DNA of 64,000 nt from Gibbula magus (lineage: Eukaryota; Mollusca; Gastropoda; Trochida; Trochidae). The stretch spans positions 34,266,086 to 34,330,085 of the forward strand of contig OW388296.1 in the NCBI GenBank assembly GCA_936450465.1, given 5' to 3'. The notes beneath the pieces were generated by a model. That model made no database searches, was not told the DNA's origin, and saw only the letters and a program-made list of their open reading frames with translations. Of the stretch, positions 43,873-56,569 are shown piece after piece. The position numbers were made by a program, and so were the translations under genes. Position 1 is the stretch's first letter, and the number at the start of each line of letters is the position of its first letter.

Positions 43873-46468
43873 CCCCACTGGATAGTTCAGATAATCTAAA
43901 CGTCGGTTTATGTGCGATGACTGCGCACCAGCATGCTAGACGTCTTCCTACGTCGACGTCTAGGATCCCAAGCCTATTTTATCATCAGCAGCTTCCGATG
44001 CGATTCTTGATCGGAAGGCTTTTTTCACCTTCAAACAGTTCTGACTCGATAAATACGAAATACCTGGTGTAAATCGGCACACGGATCGAAAGATCAACCC
44101 TTTAGTTACTACATCCGACCGTTGTTTTACTGAAGAAAATTTTTCTCAATATTCAGCAACATTTAATTCAAAGCTACCCCCTTCTTTTCAGATGTCATGA
44201 CCTAGAAATCGAAATTGCGGAACGGTTCAGAAACGAACCGGAATTCAGTTACAGTGATCGCGGCATCTCCGGGTTCTTTTATGTATTCACTTGTTTCAAA
44301 CACAGCAACAGGACATATTAAGTCATTCTTCTTTGTATCATATTGCTATTATTGACATTGATGTTTGCCAAAGCCGTTTATCATCAAAGAAATTTCGTTT
44401 CAGTACATATAAACTTTTTTTTCACATGTTGATTTTCCTGTTTTATTTTCACTAGACTACGACATTCAATATATCTTAACCTTCATTTGTCAGCTCTCTC
44501 ATTTCTGTTAATTTATAATTCAAATACTTAGTAAAAGCCTGTTATATCAAAATAAAGATGATACTTTGTTTTAGTGATATCAAAGTACGATGTACAATTA
44601 ATTATTTGTATATGTGCAGAAACCGAACCATTGCAAATTTTTTTTATTACGAAGTCATTATAATCGTTGTAATACGTAATTGTCTACAAAATTAACTGCT
44701 GTCAAATAGAGACTGGCAGAAAAGAAGACACATGGCATATGCTGCAAATTACGATGACTATTTCTAACATAAAAAGGGATGTCGACAGTAAAAAATAAGT
44801 CATATATCGCTCATCCAATGATAGAGATGTATGATCGTTTTTATTGAAAATATTTTTTTCTAAACTCAACTTTTGCCACTTTTATTTCCATACAATCGGC
44901 TATAGAGAATTATTAAATTAAATTATTAAATTAGCTGGTTATTCTATATGAATAATCATATTTAAGAAGTATATATTAATGTTTCAGGGGATGTCTTAAA
45001 TATCAACTCCTGTAAATCGATTGATTGGTAGATCCGAAAAAGTCCCTCACTACGTAAAGCACAGTTTATGTGATTGATAGTTTGATATACCGGGTATATA
45101 AATTTGAGGTGAATCTGATCAAATCAATTGACATATTTTTTCAAATGTGTCTATGATATGTGAGATCGTTTTTATTACGAAATTCCATAAAAGGATCCGA
45201 TCGTTGTTGTATTTTTGGTGAATATTTTTTAATAAGTAGTAAATGAAGAAATCTGGTAAGTATATGATTCTATTCAATTTACAAATACACCACATATTAA
45301 AAAAACACGAATTTGGATATCAACCTCGATTAACAAATGTATATGAGAAGATATAACGGCAAGTTGCGGTCAATGGGTAATAGTACTTTAGAAACAAACA
45401 CATACTGTTTTAGCTTATATATTTATATCACACTTTAAACAAATCACGATCAAACGTAAGATAAATTGGTTTGTCTATTATCATTTTTATGAAAGTCACT
45501 AATATCCAAATTTCAAGTTCATATTTGCGTCTTAATTGTTCAAATACGTTGTTGTTGTTTTGCGTAATAAGAAATATGATAACTCATACCTACTTCATTT
45601 TTAATATTTTTATAGTATAAATTAACACAAATCAACTATTGTTATCTAAGCTCTCAAAATGAAACATCGTATTGAAATAAAAATCGGCAAGGAAAGAATC
45701 AAACTTAAATATTTATAACAGCCCATTGGTTTTGGAGGTAATGAAGACGCAATGACCTGTGGACATGAAAGAGTATATGATATATATGCCATGACTATTT
45801 TCAAAGTGTGATTCTCTTTTTCTTTAAAAACAAAATAAAAAGGAAAAACAGAAACCAAATTTGAAAAAAGAAAATAATTTGAATTTGTTACTTCAAGAAT
45901 GCATTGCAATTAGGCCTAACAAAAGAAAAAGGTCAATGATTAAACATAGTTATTAGCAAACAAAATTATTGTTTCAGCAATAAAGAATAATGTTGTTGCT
46001 TTGATGGGAATAAAACGTGAAATTATCGTTCAAAACACGCAAATGTTTGCATTCACTAATCGATTGCGATCCCTGTGACTGAATTTCGGTTCGTTTCTGA
46101 ACCGTTCCACAATTTCACTTTCGAGGTCATGACCCAAGATGGCGTCTGTCAAGTCGTTTGAAGAAAGGGGGGTAGCGACGAATTAAATGTTGCTGAAAAT
46201 TAAAGAATTTTTTTTAAGGTGAGACAGCGATCGGAAATTGTAACCAAAGGGTTCATCTTTCGATCCGTGTGCCGATTTATGTCAGATGATTCGTATTTAT
46301 TGACGTAGAAATAAAAACACCACGGGAGATAATACCGCCAGCCCTCTGCTGATGATAAAATAGGCTTGAGACTCTAAACGTTGGGTGCGCAGTCATCGCA
46401 CATAAACCGACGTTTAGATTATCTGAACTAGGAAGACGTCTAGCATGCTGGACTACCCCACTGGATAG
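43873..46468. mobile_element. Long inverted-repeat element, non-autonomous
   Basis: Arms of about 370 bp (43886-44255 and 46074-46455) share TCAGATAATCTAAACGTCGG, GTGCGATGACTGCGCACC, TTATCATCAGCAG, GGCACACGGATCGAAAGATC and GAACGGTTCAGAAACGAACC with their complements. The order of two arm segments differs between ends, so one arm was rearranged. The 1.8-kb centre is AT-rich and has no ORF. A 13-bp repeat CCCCACTGGATAG stands at both outer edges (43873-43885, 46456-46468); a related uninterrupted sequence occurs at 2790-2803. Confidence 0.7.
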
Positions 46469-46559
46469 TATTAGTAATTTAGTATGCGGCTCGCTGTGTG
46501 AGGTAGAGCATTCGGACGACAGAGGTTTCGGTCTACAATGTGACCTGATAGGCTGTATA

Positions 46560-47065
46560 CATTATATTGAACAATGAATACTAATTTACGTCAAATCCGC
46601 TAGCCCATGTATAAAGAATAACATCTTCATGTGTTCTTTCCCATTTTAAATATAAGCATTTTCACAACTTCCGAAGAACTGATCATCCTGGTCCCCGTGC
46701 TTAGTTGCGCTGCGATTTACGTCGGAGCGAAGCGCAATTGAGGCAGGCAACCTGTTAACAACCCAGCGTAGCAACCGCTACTTCCGGTCAGGGTCGTGAT
46801 GATCGTGACAAATATATTCAATTGATAACATGTTTATCATCACGCTCACAACACCTTTTCATATTTTCAGAGCTGTTACATCAATTCTAAAACTTTCTGA
46901 ATATCGAATGCACTGGATAAGCAAATAACTTTAAGCCAGTTCCACAAATGTAGACATGGCACATTAAGTTCAAAACCGGATATCAATTTTGGCATGCGCA
47001 GTTTCCAATAGTTACATTCTGTTCAGTCGTCCATGACAGAACTTGTGCAAGCGCCAACATTCGAA
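46560..47065 (+). promoter_or_regulatory. 5' flank of copy 2
   Basis: Aligns with 56040-56569 upstream of copy 3 and, inverted, with the flank of copy 1. Contains GCTTAGTTGCGCTGCG and GGCATGCGCAGTT. No TATA box. Function inferred. Confidence 0.4.
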
Positions 47066-50000
47066 ATGGAGGGAAATATGCCGGAAAAGTTACTTCTTTT
47101 CAATGGCCAGTCCGATTTAACGTAAATATGAATTGTTTAATGTACTGTGGTACATTCTAAGGGAACTTTTTATGTATAGACATTGATAAATTGTTTAAAA
47201 TCCAAGTCAAAATCTGTGTAATTGTGTTTGCGGCGAAACAGCATTACAAAAGTGATCAAAATTTAGAGCATTTAGTATTTTTATTTTATGTTTTCGGTTA
47301 ATTACCATACTAAAGTCTTGTTAATTGTTTATATTAAGTTAACACAGGTTCTCTTTTCAACAAAACACGGACTTGAAATCCCATATTCTCAACTAGATAT
47401 AGACTAGTTTTTACTGAAAAAAAGGCTTCTTTAGTGATATATGCTTTATGAGCCTTACTATTATTTGTCATGTAGATGTTATTTTTATTCATCTTTCAAG
47501 GAAAGCATAGAACCATACTGTTTGTGTAATATTTTCAGTTTCCTTGAGTTGAAGACCTGGAGATCCTTCCTGTGCAGTATGATTGGAGCGAACAAGGCTT
47601 ATGTTGATCATCTCACTGAGGCTACTGATGGTCTCAAGATGTTCTCAGAATTCTGTGAGTTGACAACCGAGATATAAGCAGTAATGCAGTTTTCAAAATT
47701 AAAATCAACTGTAAAAAAATGGAGGATTTATATTGTTGGTCAAAATAGTGTGTTTTTCTCATTGAAAAATCCACAAAAAATAGGAGACACTCACCCTTTT
47801 TAAAGTAAGTTTATAATATATTTATTTTCTATTTTCCAGGTAAAGTGTACAATACAGGAACAGGCAAGTATTCACAGCCACATGCGGAGAGAGTTAGTGG
47901 ATTGGTGGAGAAAATGACCGACTTCCACAAAGAGGTTTTCGGAGACTTCAAGAAGTACACCAACCCAGAGGGACCATTTGCTGACGTGTTTAAGTGAGTT
48001 GGGATGATCTTTTAGAACAGTATTTATTCATGAAATTATTAGATAATCTGCAAATACTTTAAAAAATGGAAATGTTTTTCAACTGTTATAATAAAGTTTT
48101 ATTATCATTTTGCATCTAATGTTTCAAATTCATCATTGTTCTAATAGAGAGATCCATTACAATTATATATTAATTTTACCTACAAATATTTAGGTCCACT
48201 GATGAAGAGTTTAAACGACTCAAGACAAAATCAACCATTCAGTTCAAGGAACATAAGAAAATGGAGAAAGAGACAGTAACTGCTTACAAGGTGAGAGAAA
48301 TTGTTGTTATGATGATAAATACTTAAAATATATTATATCTTAATTCTCTTAATTTCATCATAATGTTATTGCTGATTTGTTTTACATACAAAGAGACGCT
48401 TCAGGGTACCCATATTTACATCAATTTGATTTTCATATTGACATATAAAATATGAATTGATTTAAAATTCTTATTCCACAATATTGTCCTGATTTCAGAG
48501 TTACATGAAAGCTATTAAGAGGAAGACTGAAGGTGGAATGAAGTCCCATTTGTCAGAGGAACAGCTGAGACATGACAAGCGGTGGAAGAAACTGGACAGA
48601 AAACAGAACCTTGCTTACTCCATGTACAAAACCTCTTTTGGGAATGAATCCAGACACAGGAAAGATCTTGAGCAGGTTAGTTGTAGACTTTGTTGCTTGA
48701 AATATCAGTGTCCCCCGTCCAGTCAAACATCAACTTGCCCCAGAAGGCATAACTCACACCAGTCTCCATCACTGGCTAATTTAAGCTTTGCTGTATTTTG
48801 TTGCCTTTTCTGTACCAGAGATTTCCAAATGCTTATACACTGACACGGCAAAAGGTAAGGAAATGTAGCAAGGCTAAAACTAGCCAGAGATAGAGAGAAG
48901 TTATGCCTTTCAGGGGAAAGGATCACATTAAAGTGAAAAGGTCATTTTCGAAAACAGAAATGTTTTTTCTGAAACCTTAATTTTGCAAGTTAAAGTATTA
49001 TCAATGCCAAGGCAAAATTCTAATTCCTGTGGACATCTTGTTTCAGCAAACTGAGGAGCTGAAGAAGGAGTTTCTAAACCAGGAGAAACGTCAGCTGGAC
49101 ATCATGTTCTCTCTCATCAACAAGAGTCTCAGCAAACTACACAAACTAGCTCCACGGGGACTTGAGTAAGTAACTCAAACTTGAGCAGTCACAAAAACAC
49201 GCAAGACCAACTTGTAATGAAAATGCATTCAAGGGCAGATGAAGAGGGGGATTTGAACCATTTTTAAGTGAAAATTGATGGACCCCTCGCAGTGTTGTTC
49301 CTAGAGAGGGTCCTAGGGACATTTGCCAACCTTTTTGGCTTACCGGTAGTGTCCCTTAAATTTGCAGAAGTAGGATTCTTTTACCATTGCAAAGGGTCCC
49401 ATTTGTTCAGAATTGGCCTAAATGACCCCCTCAGCAGATCACCTAGGAACAACACTGCCTTGTGTGAAAGTCCACCACCTCCTCGCCCACTTCAATATGT
49501 GAACCCACTTTTCAAAATTACTGGATGGGCCTGTGGCATTGTTATGTACACAATATAATAATTCATATAAAACAGAAAGGAGTTAAGAGATCTGTGTTGT
49601 GTTTCAGGGAGGATCTCAACTTTGAGGCGGAGAACCAGCGGACTCGGAACATGGCCAGGAAGAACTGGGACGCTTATTTGAAGGAGCACACATTCCCAGA
49701 GAGACAAGTGAGTGTCAAAGATGTATTTAGCATAGATCCATCGTTTAATTTGTCTTAAGAATAATTGTCTTCCCAAAACCAAAATGATTAGAGTGACCCA
49801 CCATAACTTATTTCTCTATGGGATAACTACTTCAGACTATTTTCTGGTGCAAAAAGGTTTAATTTCTTTTGACGTTTCTGTAATTAGAATGTCTCTCCTG
49901 ATTCTGATGATGATGGTTCTTTTCTTTTCTCAAGGATGGCACACCCAACCCTGGTGACTATGATGAAGATGATGAAGACGAACGATCTGATGAAGCTTCT

Positions 50001-51120
50001 GATGATGAAGACTCGGAGGACAGCGGTATGGGATATAGCAGACACCGAGATGTACGCAGTCTAAGAGCTCCCAAACTGACCAATGAGGAGACAGGCTTGA
50101 ATGATGTTCTGAAGGAAATCCTGGCCTCTTTGGACGACAAGCCAGAAGGGTCAAGAGCTGACGGGAGCAAGTCCAGTGTCCAGGACAGAAGGGTCAACTC
50201 AGATGACCGCTCTGCTCAGGACATCTCTCGAGTCCAGTCTGATGCCAGGAGGCGCAGACGAGAAGCTAAAGAGGCCAGACAGGACGATATGAACTCACAG
50301 GACCGCAAACAACAATCAGGTTAGTTGAGAAAAATGTAGGATAGACAAATTTGAAGCTTTTAGCTATTTCTTAAGTTCATCATTCGATTTTTACCTTTCA
50401 ATTATTTTGAGGGACAGGTCTGGAATTTTGTTTTTTTTAAATATTTCAACCACTCACTCACCTCACTTAACTTTTCTCATAGATTTGCCTTTGGATCAAG
50501 AGTCCTGATGATGCCTCTACTTATAGAAATAAGCATTTAGAGGGTGATGATAACTCTTTGATGTCTATTCCTTGGTTTTGGATGGGGATAACAATGTGTT
50601 ACTTACCTATTTCCAGAGCGTATCCTCAATCTAGACAACAGCCATGTTGGCAGGAAGGAGAATGTCACAGTGTACGCTCTCAAAGATTGGAAGAAGACGA
50701 ACTCAGAAGAAATCTCCATCAGAGTTGGTCAGTAATTTTCTCCCATTACTCTCTATTTGATTAACTGAAATTGATCTTGTTTTTTTAAATAATATTGATA
50801 ACAAAAATCTTCATTGAATTTAATTAAAATGTTTTGTCATAAGTAACATGAACAAGTACTATATAAGTTTATAAAACAAGATTAAAGTACCTGGTACTAT
50901 TAGAAGGTTAAGCCCTTTAAATTATATTTTAGATGAATACTTGTTTCCCACCTTAATTTGTTCTCAAATGTTTACAGGTATGAAACTGAAGCAGACGAAG
51001 GCTGTCAATGACAAGGGGATGGCTTACGGCTACAAGAAAAATAAAGTTGGCTTCAAGAAATATGGATTCTACCCCACTGATCTGGTTACTCTGTCAGTGA
51101 AGGATGCTCGCAAACAATAA
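47066..51120 (+). CDS. BAR/IMD-like SH3 protein gene, copy 2 (complete)
   Basis: Ten exons: 47066-47121, 47539-47654, 47840-47993, 48194-48290, 48499-48675, 49047-49165, 49608-49707, 49935-50319, 50617-50727, 50978-51120. All GT-AG, phases consistent, 485 codons ending ...DARKQ. Residues about 20-270 form a charged helical domain (MIGANKAYVDHLTEATDGLK, EKMTDFHKEVFGDFKKY, FLNQEKRQLDIMFSLINKSL). I read this as BAR superfamily, closest in layout to the I-BAR/IMD of BAIAP2-type membrane-actin adaptors; F-BAR is the alternative. Residues about 278-400 are acidic then basic and probably disordered (DEDDEDERSDEASDDED, DARRRRREAK). Residues about 417-475 look like a divergent SH3 domain (VYALKDW, SEEISIRVG, GFYPTDLV). 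Likely a cytoplasmic membrane-bending adaptor. Copies 1 and 3 are paralogues. Confidence 0.85.
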
Positions 51121-52528
51121 CTGATGATTTATAGAAACCATTTGATGTACATTTGTTGTGCAGATTACATTGAAGACTTTGTACACACTTCTTTGATACA
51201 TATTGTTGAACAATATCTCATGTTATAAATACTCTCACTTGTATGTTTTTTTCACATTTTTATAGCTTTGAGCGAAACATTTTAAAATCAGAATGTTTAC
51301 AGGGTAATATTTCTCCAAAAATTTGAAGTGAATATATGCTTTTCAAAGTCATCTCAAATTAAAATACAGTAGTATTACTGATTTGATACTCCAATATTTG
51401 AAATTGATTAGTTTAATGCAAAATATCTTGTAAGTGTCAAAATCTTTCTAGTATATACTTTTCCTTATTAATGATACCTTTCTAAGATATTTAAAAGATG
51501 ATGAACAATTTTGAATTGCATTTCACTTTATGAAACTTACTCTCTGATACTGAATTTTCTGGAAACAATCTTATGAATCTCATGAATATTCATTACTATG
51601 TGAAACTAAATAAATATATTAATTATTATAATATTCATAGAGACCTCTTTGATCTCTGTTTGTTTATCTGTAGATCAGAGAAAACTTTGTATGTGGTGAC
51701 TTAAACAGCAAAAATATTGTTACATTCTTTACAACATTTCTTATGCCAAAACTGCAAAAAAGACTTCATATCATAGTAATTATATTTCGATGTAATGTTT
51801 TTAAACAAGCAATCTTGTTTCTTATATAGGGATTATTATCATGCCTGATGACTTTCTCAACAAAAAAAAGCTTTGTTGTCATATCTTTCAGTTTTTTTAA
51901 TTGAATATGTAACTCATTCTTCACAAGGCATCATTTAAAAATTAACTTATTATGCAAATTATATTCAAATTTTCTATGGAAATATATTTTAAGAATATAC
52001 AAATGAGTCTTCCACATTGTTTCTATATTTCCTATATAAAAAAAAAAAATCTTTCTAAAGTATCCATTAATCTCATATATTAAGCATGTGAAGTGTACAG
52101 AGATTCTCAGATTTATACAACAACATATTTTGTATTTACTTTTTATATATATGTATTTATCTGATATATTATATTGTATTCATTATTGTTGCAAATGCCA
52201 GTGCAACCATTTTTTATAATACAAAACTTTGTATGTATGTCATGTATTTTTATACTGTACTAGTTTCATCTACACAGTGCTGGGAGTAGCATCAAGAAGT
52301 GATGTGTAAAAAGTGTACAGATAATTTCATCAATCCCAAATTTACTGTTAGCGCAGAAATTTACAGCTCAGCGCAATCAACTGTTCTCATATTTTATTAA
52401 ATGGTGCTTTTTTATCCCATGTTGAATAAAATGATGCAAACAAGAATTTTGTTTATGAGTGATTTTCTATGTTGGATGATCACTGACTGTGTTATGTTGT
52501 CAGTGCTCATTCTCAAGGTCAAAGTTAT
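51121..52528. other. 3' flank of copy 2
   Basis: AT-rich non-coding DNA. Parts (TCATAGAGACCTCTTTGATCT, CAAGCAATCTTGTTTCTTATA, CATGCCTGATGACTTTCTCA) recur after copy 3 at 63226-63475, so the duplication extends downstream. 51610-51645 is the empty-site counterpart of the fold-back insertion at 61614. Confidence 0.65.
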
Positions 52529-52536
52529 TCAATACG

Positions 52537-52834
52537 CAGGTGAGCTGAGGTGAGGTGAGGTGAGGTGAGGTGAGTTAGGGTTTAGCGCCACGATCAAGAG
52601 TACATCACATATATCATGGCTGCTGCTATTATTGCATGGAGAAAGCCAGCAACACCATGGTTGACTATACATTGCGACCTAACCAGCGAGCATCAGCTGG
52701 AACTAGCGAACCATGGGTAGTACTTTCATTGCACCCAAACCCTAGTAGAACAGTTCTCCACAGCAGACAAAGGATTCGAACCCCGGACCTCTTGTTCCGA
52801 AGTTGAAGCGCTAACAACTCTGATATCCTACCCC
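52537..52834 (-). mobile_element. tRNA-derived SINE with CTCAC-repeat tail
   Basis: Tail on the left as GAGGTGAGGTGAGGTGAG; on the minus strand the B box reads GGTTCGAATCC. 8-bp duplication TCAATACG at 52529-52536 and 52835-52842. Same family as 17270-17587. Confidence 0.85.
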
Positions 52835-53142
52835 TCAATACGAATGAAATATTAAACTCAGGAAGACAAAACATGGGCAAATATCAAAGTATTCACAATA
52901 CTATAACCTCATGTGAATGGTCTGGTGAAGTTTCAAAGGTTGTCATTACACCTCATCAATCAAAAGTTAGGCCAAGGTTAAGTCACATTCGTATTCCTTA
53001 AAATGGGATTTCAATTTGACAATTGCTCGATTTTAAATTTCTGAAATCGGCCGATAAATTACTTATATATACGGCTTTTTAAGCAACCGCCTAATTAAGC
53101 CCCGGCGGCCAGAATGAAAATCTGCGGCTGTGGCCGTGACAT

Positions 53143-53272
53143 CACTGGAGTAATTTCATAATCGGCGATAGTCATGAGTCAACGTAATTTTGCAACATTT
53201 CGATTGTTAAATTCACAAACAAATCTTCAATATAACAACTTCAATTTTCCATCGAATGTTTAGATACTTAAA
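53143..53272. repeat. Dispersed repeat, partner of 5716-5850
   Basis: Same order of motifs as the partner; stands directly before the TTAA MITE at 53286. Confidence 0.5.
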
Positions 53273-53285
53273 ACTTAAAACTTAA

Positions 53286-53640
53286 AGGCGCTGTAGCACG
53301 TTTTTTGCAAATTTTATTTTTTCAAATTTCTCATTTATAATGATTGTTTATGTCATTTATATTAACTTTAGAGGGTAAAACATCTTATTACACAAACCAA
53401 TGATCCGTAGTGGTAATAACGGTGTTGCGTATAAAGCCAAAATTGCATGGCGGCCATTTTATTGTGAACACATTTTATTATATTCAAATGACAAAAAAAG
53501 TTCCCATGGCTTTACGGAACCATGTACACTCATTTGCAACTTGATTTTCCGAAGAGAGAAGGGTGTTTTACTATTGTTGACATTATTTTTCAAATACATT
53601 TCATCGACTTATTTCAGCGAAAAAACGTGCTACAGCGCCT
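53286..53640. mobile_element. TTAA-flanked MITE, variant ends (AGGCGCTGTAG)
   Basis: Ends AGGCGCTGTAGCACGTTTTTT and its near complement, TTAA at 53282-53285 and 53641-53644. Interior matches 20631-20969 and 36846-37196 in reverse orientation. Both ends carry the same two differences from those copies (GGCGCTG versus GGGGCAG), so this is a distinct subfamily. Confidence 0.8.
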
Positions 53641-54183
53641 TTAAAAGTCACAAGGTAAATAAATATAGCTATTGGCTCTGTACCTCTCAGTTATTAACTT
53701 CATTATCACTAAGGTGAAATCTTACATATACAAAAATTGGACATTGCCCAGTCACAATTTATCATCCACATTGGTCAAGGTATATCAACACAAAATGTAA
53801 CTATTATAGACCTTCTAAGGAAGAAATGACACGTATACCTTTAAATCTTCTCCATTCATCTGACGGAGGGGCAAGGGGCAGTAACAATGTGCATGTATGC
53901 GAATTACTGATATTTCAGGTTTGTATATTACACTGTTCTCAGACTGCAAAGAAGAGTCTTCAACAGTTAGTTTTTTTAATGTACGACGATCATGTAATTG
54001 TGGACATAATGAGGACATCCACTTGACATGCCGTAAAACAAACAAAATGATATGTTAAAATTTCTGGATATTCAAAGTAGGGGTTGAGTACACTAAACTG
54101 TGGGTAAAAGAGTTTAGTGGTCCAAGGGAAGCAACTCTAGTGAAGCGTACGTAAAATATTGCAAATCAACGTGAAATGACACG

Positions 54184-54325
54184 TAGTTTGCTGAGACTCT
54201 TATTGAAGAGAGAGAACAAGATGTCCAGCTGATGTTTCTCCTGGTTCAGAAACTCCTTCTTCAGCTCCTCAGTTTGCTGAAATAAGATGTCCGCAGGATT
54301 TAGAACTATAATTTTGCCAAAACAT
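54184..54325 (-). pseudogene. Stray exon 6 fragment of the BAR/IMD-like gene
   Basis: On the minus strand, TTTCAG at 54277-54282 is followed by an exon starting CAAACTGAGGAGCTGAAGAA, which matches exon 6 of copies 2/3 to about AGTCTCAGCAAACTA. It then stops abruptly after about 93 of 119 bases. About 45 bases of the upstream intron are included (GATGTCCGCAGGA, TATAATTTTGCC). Orientation is opposite to the neighbouring copies. A remnant of a fourth, inverted copy or a rearrangement by-product. Confidence 0.8.
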
Positions 54326-54329
54326 TAAA

Positions 54330-56039
54330 ACATTGAAGACAATGCAGTTTGTCATTAATGTTGCCCTTCATCAACTGTATTTTGTTACTTTCTGTTACAG
54401 GTACAACTGTGTAAAATTCGAAAAAAATATATTATGACAACTCTGTCACTTACTTTTGTCACCAATTTCAAGTTTGTAAACATTTCGTTTTTCTTCGTTC
54501 AATCAACCGGATGATTGCAATTTAGACCTATGACTTATGTGGATATTGATTACGATTTTGATTTCCACAACATCGCCAATGTACAAAATGAAAACATTAT
54601 TCTATATCTTAATTTTTTTAAATGTAATATTTCCTTAACAATACACAATACCTGGTCTAATAGACAAAAATCGAGATAAAAGCACAAATCAAATATTTCC
54701 CCTGATATTGAAGACGAAATATAGAGAGAACAATTATTTTGAAAACCTTCTTTTGCAGCCAAGGGATGGGATAGTTTTAATGAAATGATATAGCCAATGC
54801 TCTGAATCTCATCAGGAATAACGTCATTAATTATAGGTCTCTACAGAGAAGACATATCACATTAATTTAAGTCCGTGGACATTCAAATGATAAGGCAGTG
54901 CCTCATAATCCAAATTGGTTACACGTTAATCCATATTCTTTATGAATAGGAAGATGTACACTGATGTCACCAGTCGGCAGCCAGTATATAAAACACCATT
55001 AAAAAGAAATATACTAGATAGTTTTTTCTTGTGATACATACGTTGTAACAACATTTGAAACATGTGTTTTATATTAAAGTTTTATTCTGATAACTATACC
55101 TAGAGATTGAAATATTTAGGATCGAACATGTACAGCAGTTATTTTATCACCAATATTCTGAGTCATGTTATCATTTTGGATTAGACAGTATATGCTGGTA
55201 TATCTGGTAAAAGCCTGACACAGTATCCAATTTATATAATGACATATTCATTAAACATGTTGTTGATACAGTCAGTTGAAGTAAACTTGAAATCAACTCC
55301 CTTCTGTGTACATTACAAAGTCATCAGGCATCCATTTATGGTAAGCAACAATATTGCTATTTTATTCTCTCTTTCCCTTATTGTTGCAATAGCATTACTA
55401 TTGCATGTCTATCTGTAATGTCCGTGGGCACGGCTTATTATTTCGTGGCCACGACTTACTATTGAAATAAATTTTTTCCTGAAGTGTCCCCTCAATGGTT
55501 CCGTACTCTACAGTATAACAGCTATACATTAAAGCAATAAACGTTTGCTGAAGCCAATTAAAATCCGCATCTCCATAGACCAGAAAATGACCTGGGTTTA
55601 CCCAGTGATTTTATGTATTTTCAACCGTTCTTCCTTCTGCCAAGGTTAGGCATATTGTCATTATTTTAGTTAATATGTTTTGTTGTGAATAGCATATGTT
55701 CAATTTCTTTGCCAGATCCATTGGTGATCCCCCCCCCCCCCCCCCCCCCCCCCTTTCACAAATTCCTGGATCCGTCACTGATTATCCTAATCTTTCAGTA
55801 TTTCAGTCACCAAAATTGGAGGCGGCTATGTTGGAAGTATGTTTTTTTCTAATTCTAATTCTAATCATTTCATCTTTAATTTGTCTACACTTATAAATGT
55901 AAACGTAATAATAATTTATAATTTGAATTTGTCCATGTACCCCTACCTGATTTTGTTTATAGATAGATTCTATTCTGTGTTGTGATCAATCAGGTTTGTT
56001 TATCTTGATACCATGTTCATCTCATAAAAAAACCTGCAA
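54330..56039. other. Intergenic; no gene seen
   Basis: AT-rich sequence with the poly-C run at 55729-55753 as the only distinctive feature. Confidence 0.5.
55729..55753 (+). repeat. Homopolymer of 25 C
   Basis: Uninterrupted C run. Length is likely polymorphic and error-prone in sequencing; its complement would be a G-quadruplex-forming strand. Confidence 0.95.
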
Positions 56040-56569
56040 TATAAACTGTATATATTATGTTGAATTAGGATTACTAATTTACATAAAATCCATATTCCCG
56101 TGTAAGAGAAACATCTTCCATGTGTTCTTCATCATTTTGAATCTGAGCACTTTCACAACTTCCAAAGGACTCATCATCCTGGTCCCCGCGCTTAGTTGCG
56201 CTGCGCTTTATCAAATCGGAGCGCAGCGTAATTGAAACAGGTAACCAGTTGACTTAACTGGAATGTTGACATTGACAACCTAGCGTAGCAACCGCTACTT
56301 CCGGTCAGGTCGTGATGCTCGTGAAAAATATATTCAATTGATGACATGCATTACATCACACCCACAACTCATTCTTTGTTCAGTGCTGTTCCATCAATTC
56401 TACAACTCTATGATTATCGAAAGAACTGAATAAGCATATAACTCTAAGTCAGTTCCACAAATACGTACATGGCACATTAAGTTTGAAACCGGAAATCAAA
56501 TTTGGCATGCGCAGTTGTCAATAGTTACATTCTGTTCAGACAGAAGTTTTGCAAGCGCCAACATTCGAA
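56040..56569 (+). promoter_or_regulatory. 5' flank of copy 3
   Basis: Homologous to 46560-47065, including GCGCTTAGTTGCGCTGCGC and GGCATGCGCAGTTG. Promoter role inferred only. Confidence 0.4.

Noticed and set aside
46131..46190. ATG in the right arm of the 44-46 kb element as a gene start
   Set aside because: The frame closes soon, and the mirrored arm does not keep an equivalent ATG frame.
50028..50324. Independent 98-codon gene
   Set aside because: It is part of exon 8 of copy 2; the minus-strand serine/histidine-rich frames at 49930-50197 and 59839-60106 are shadows of the same exon.
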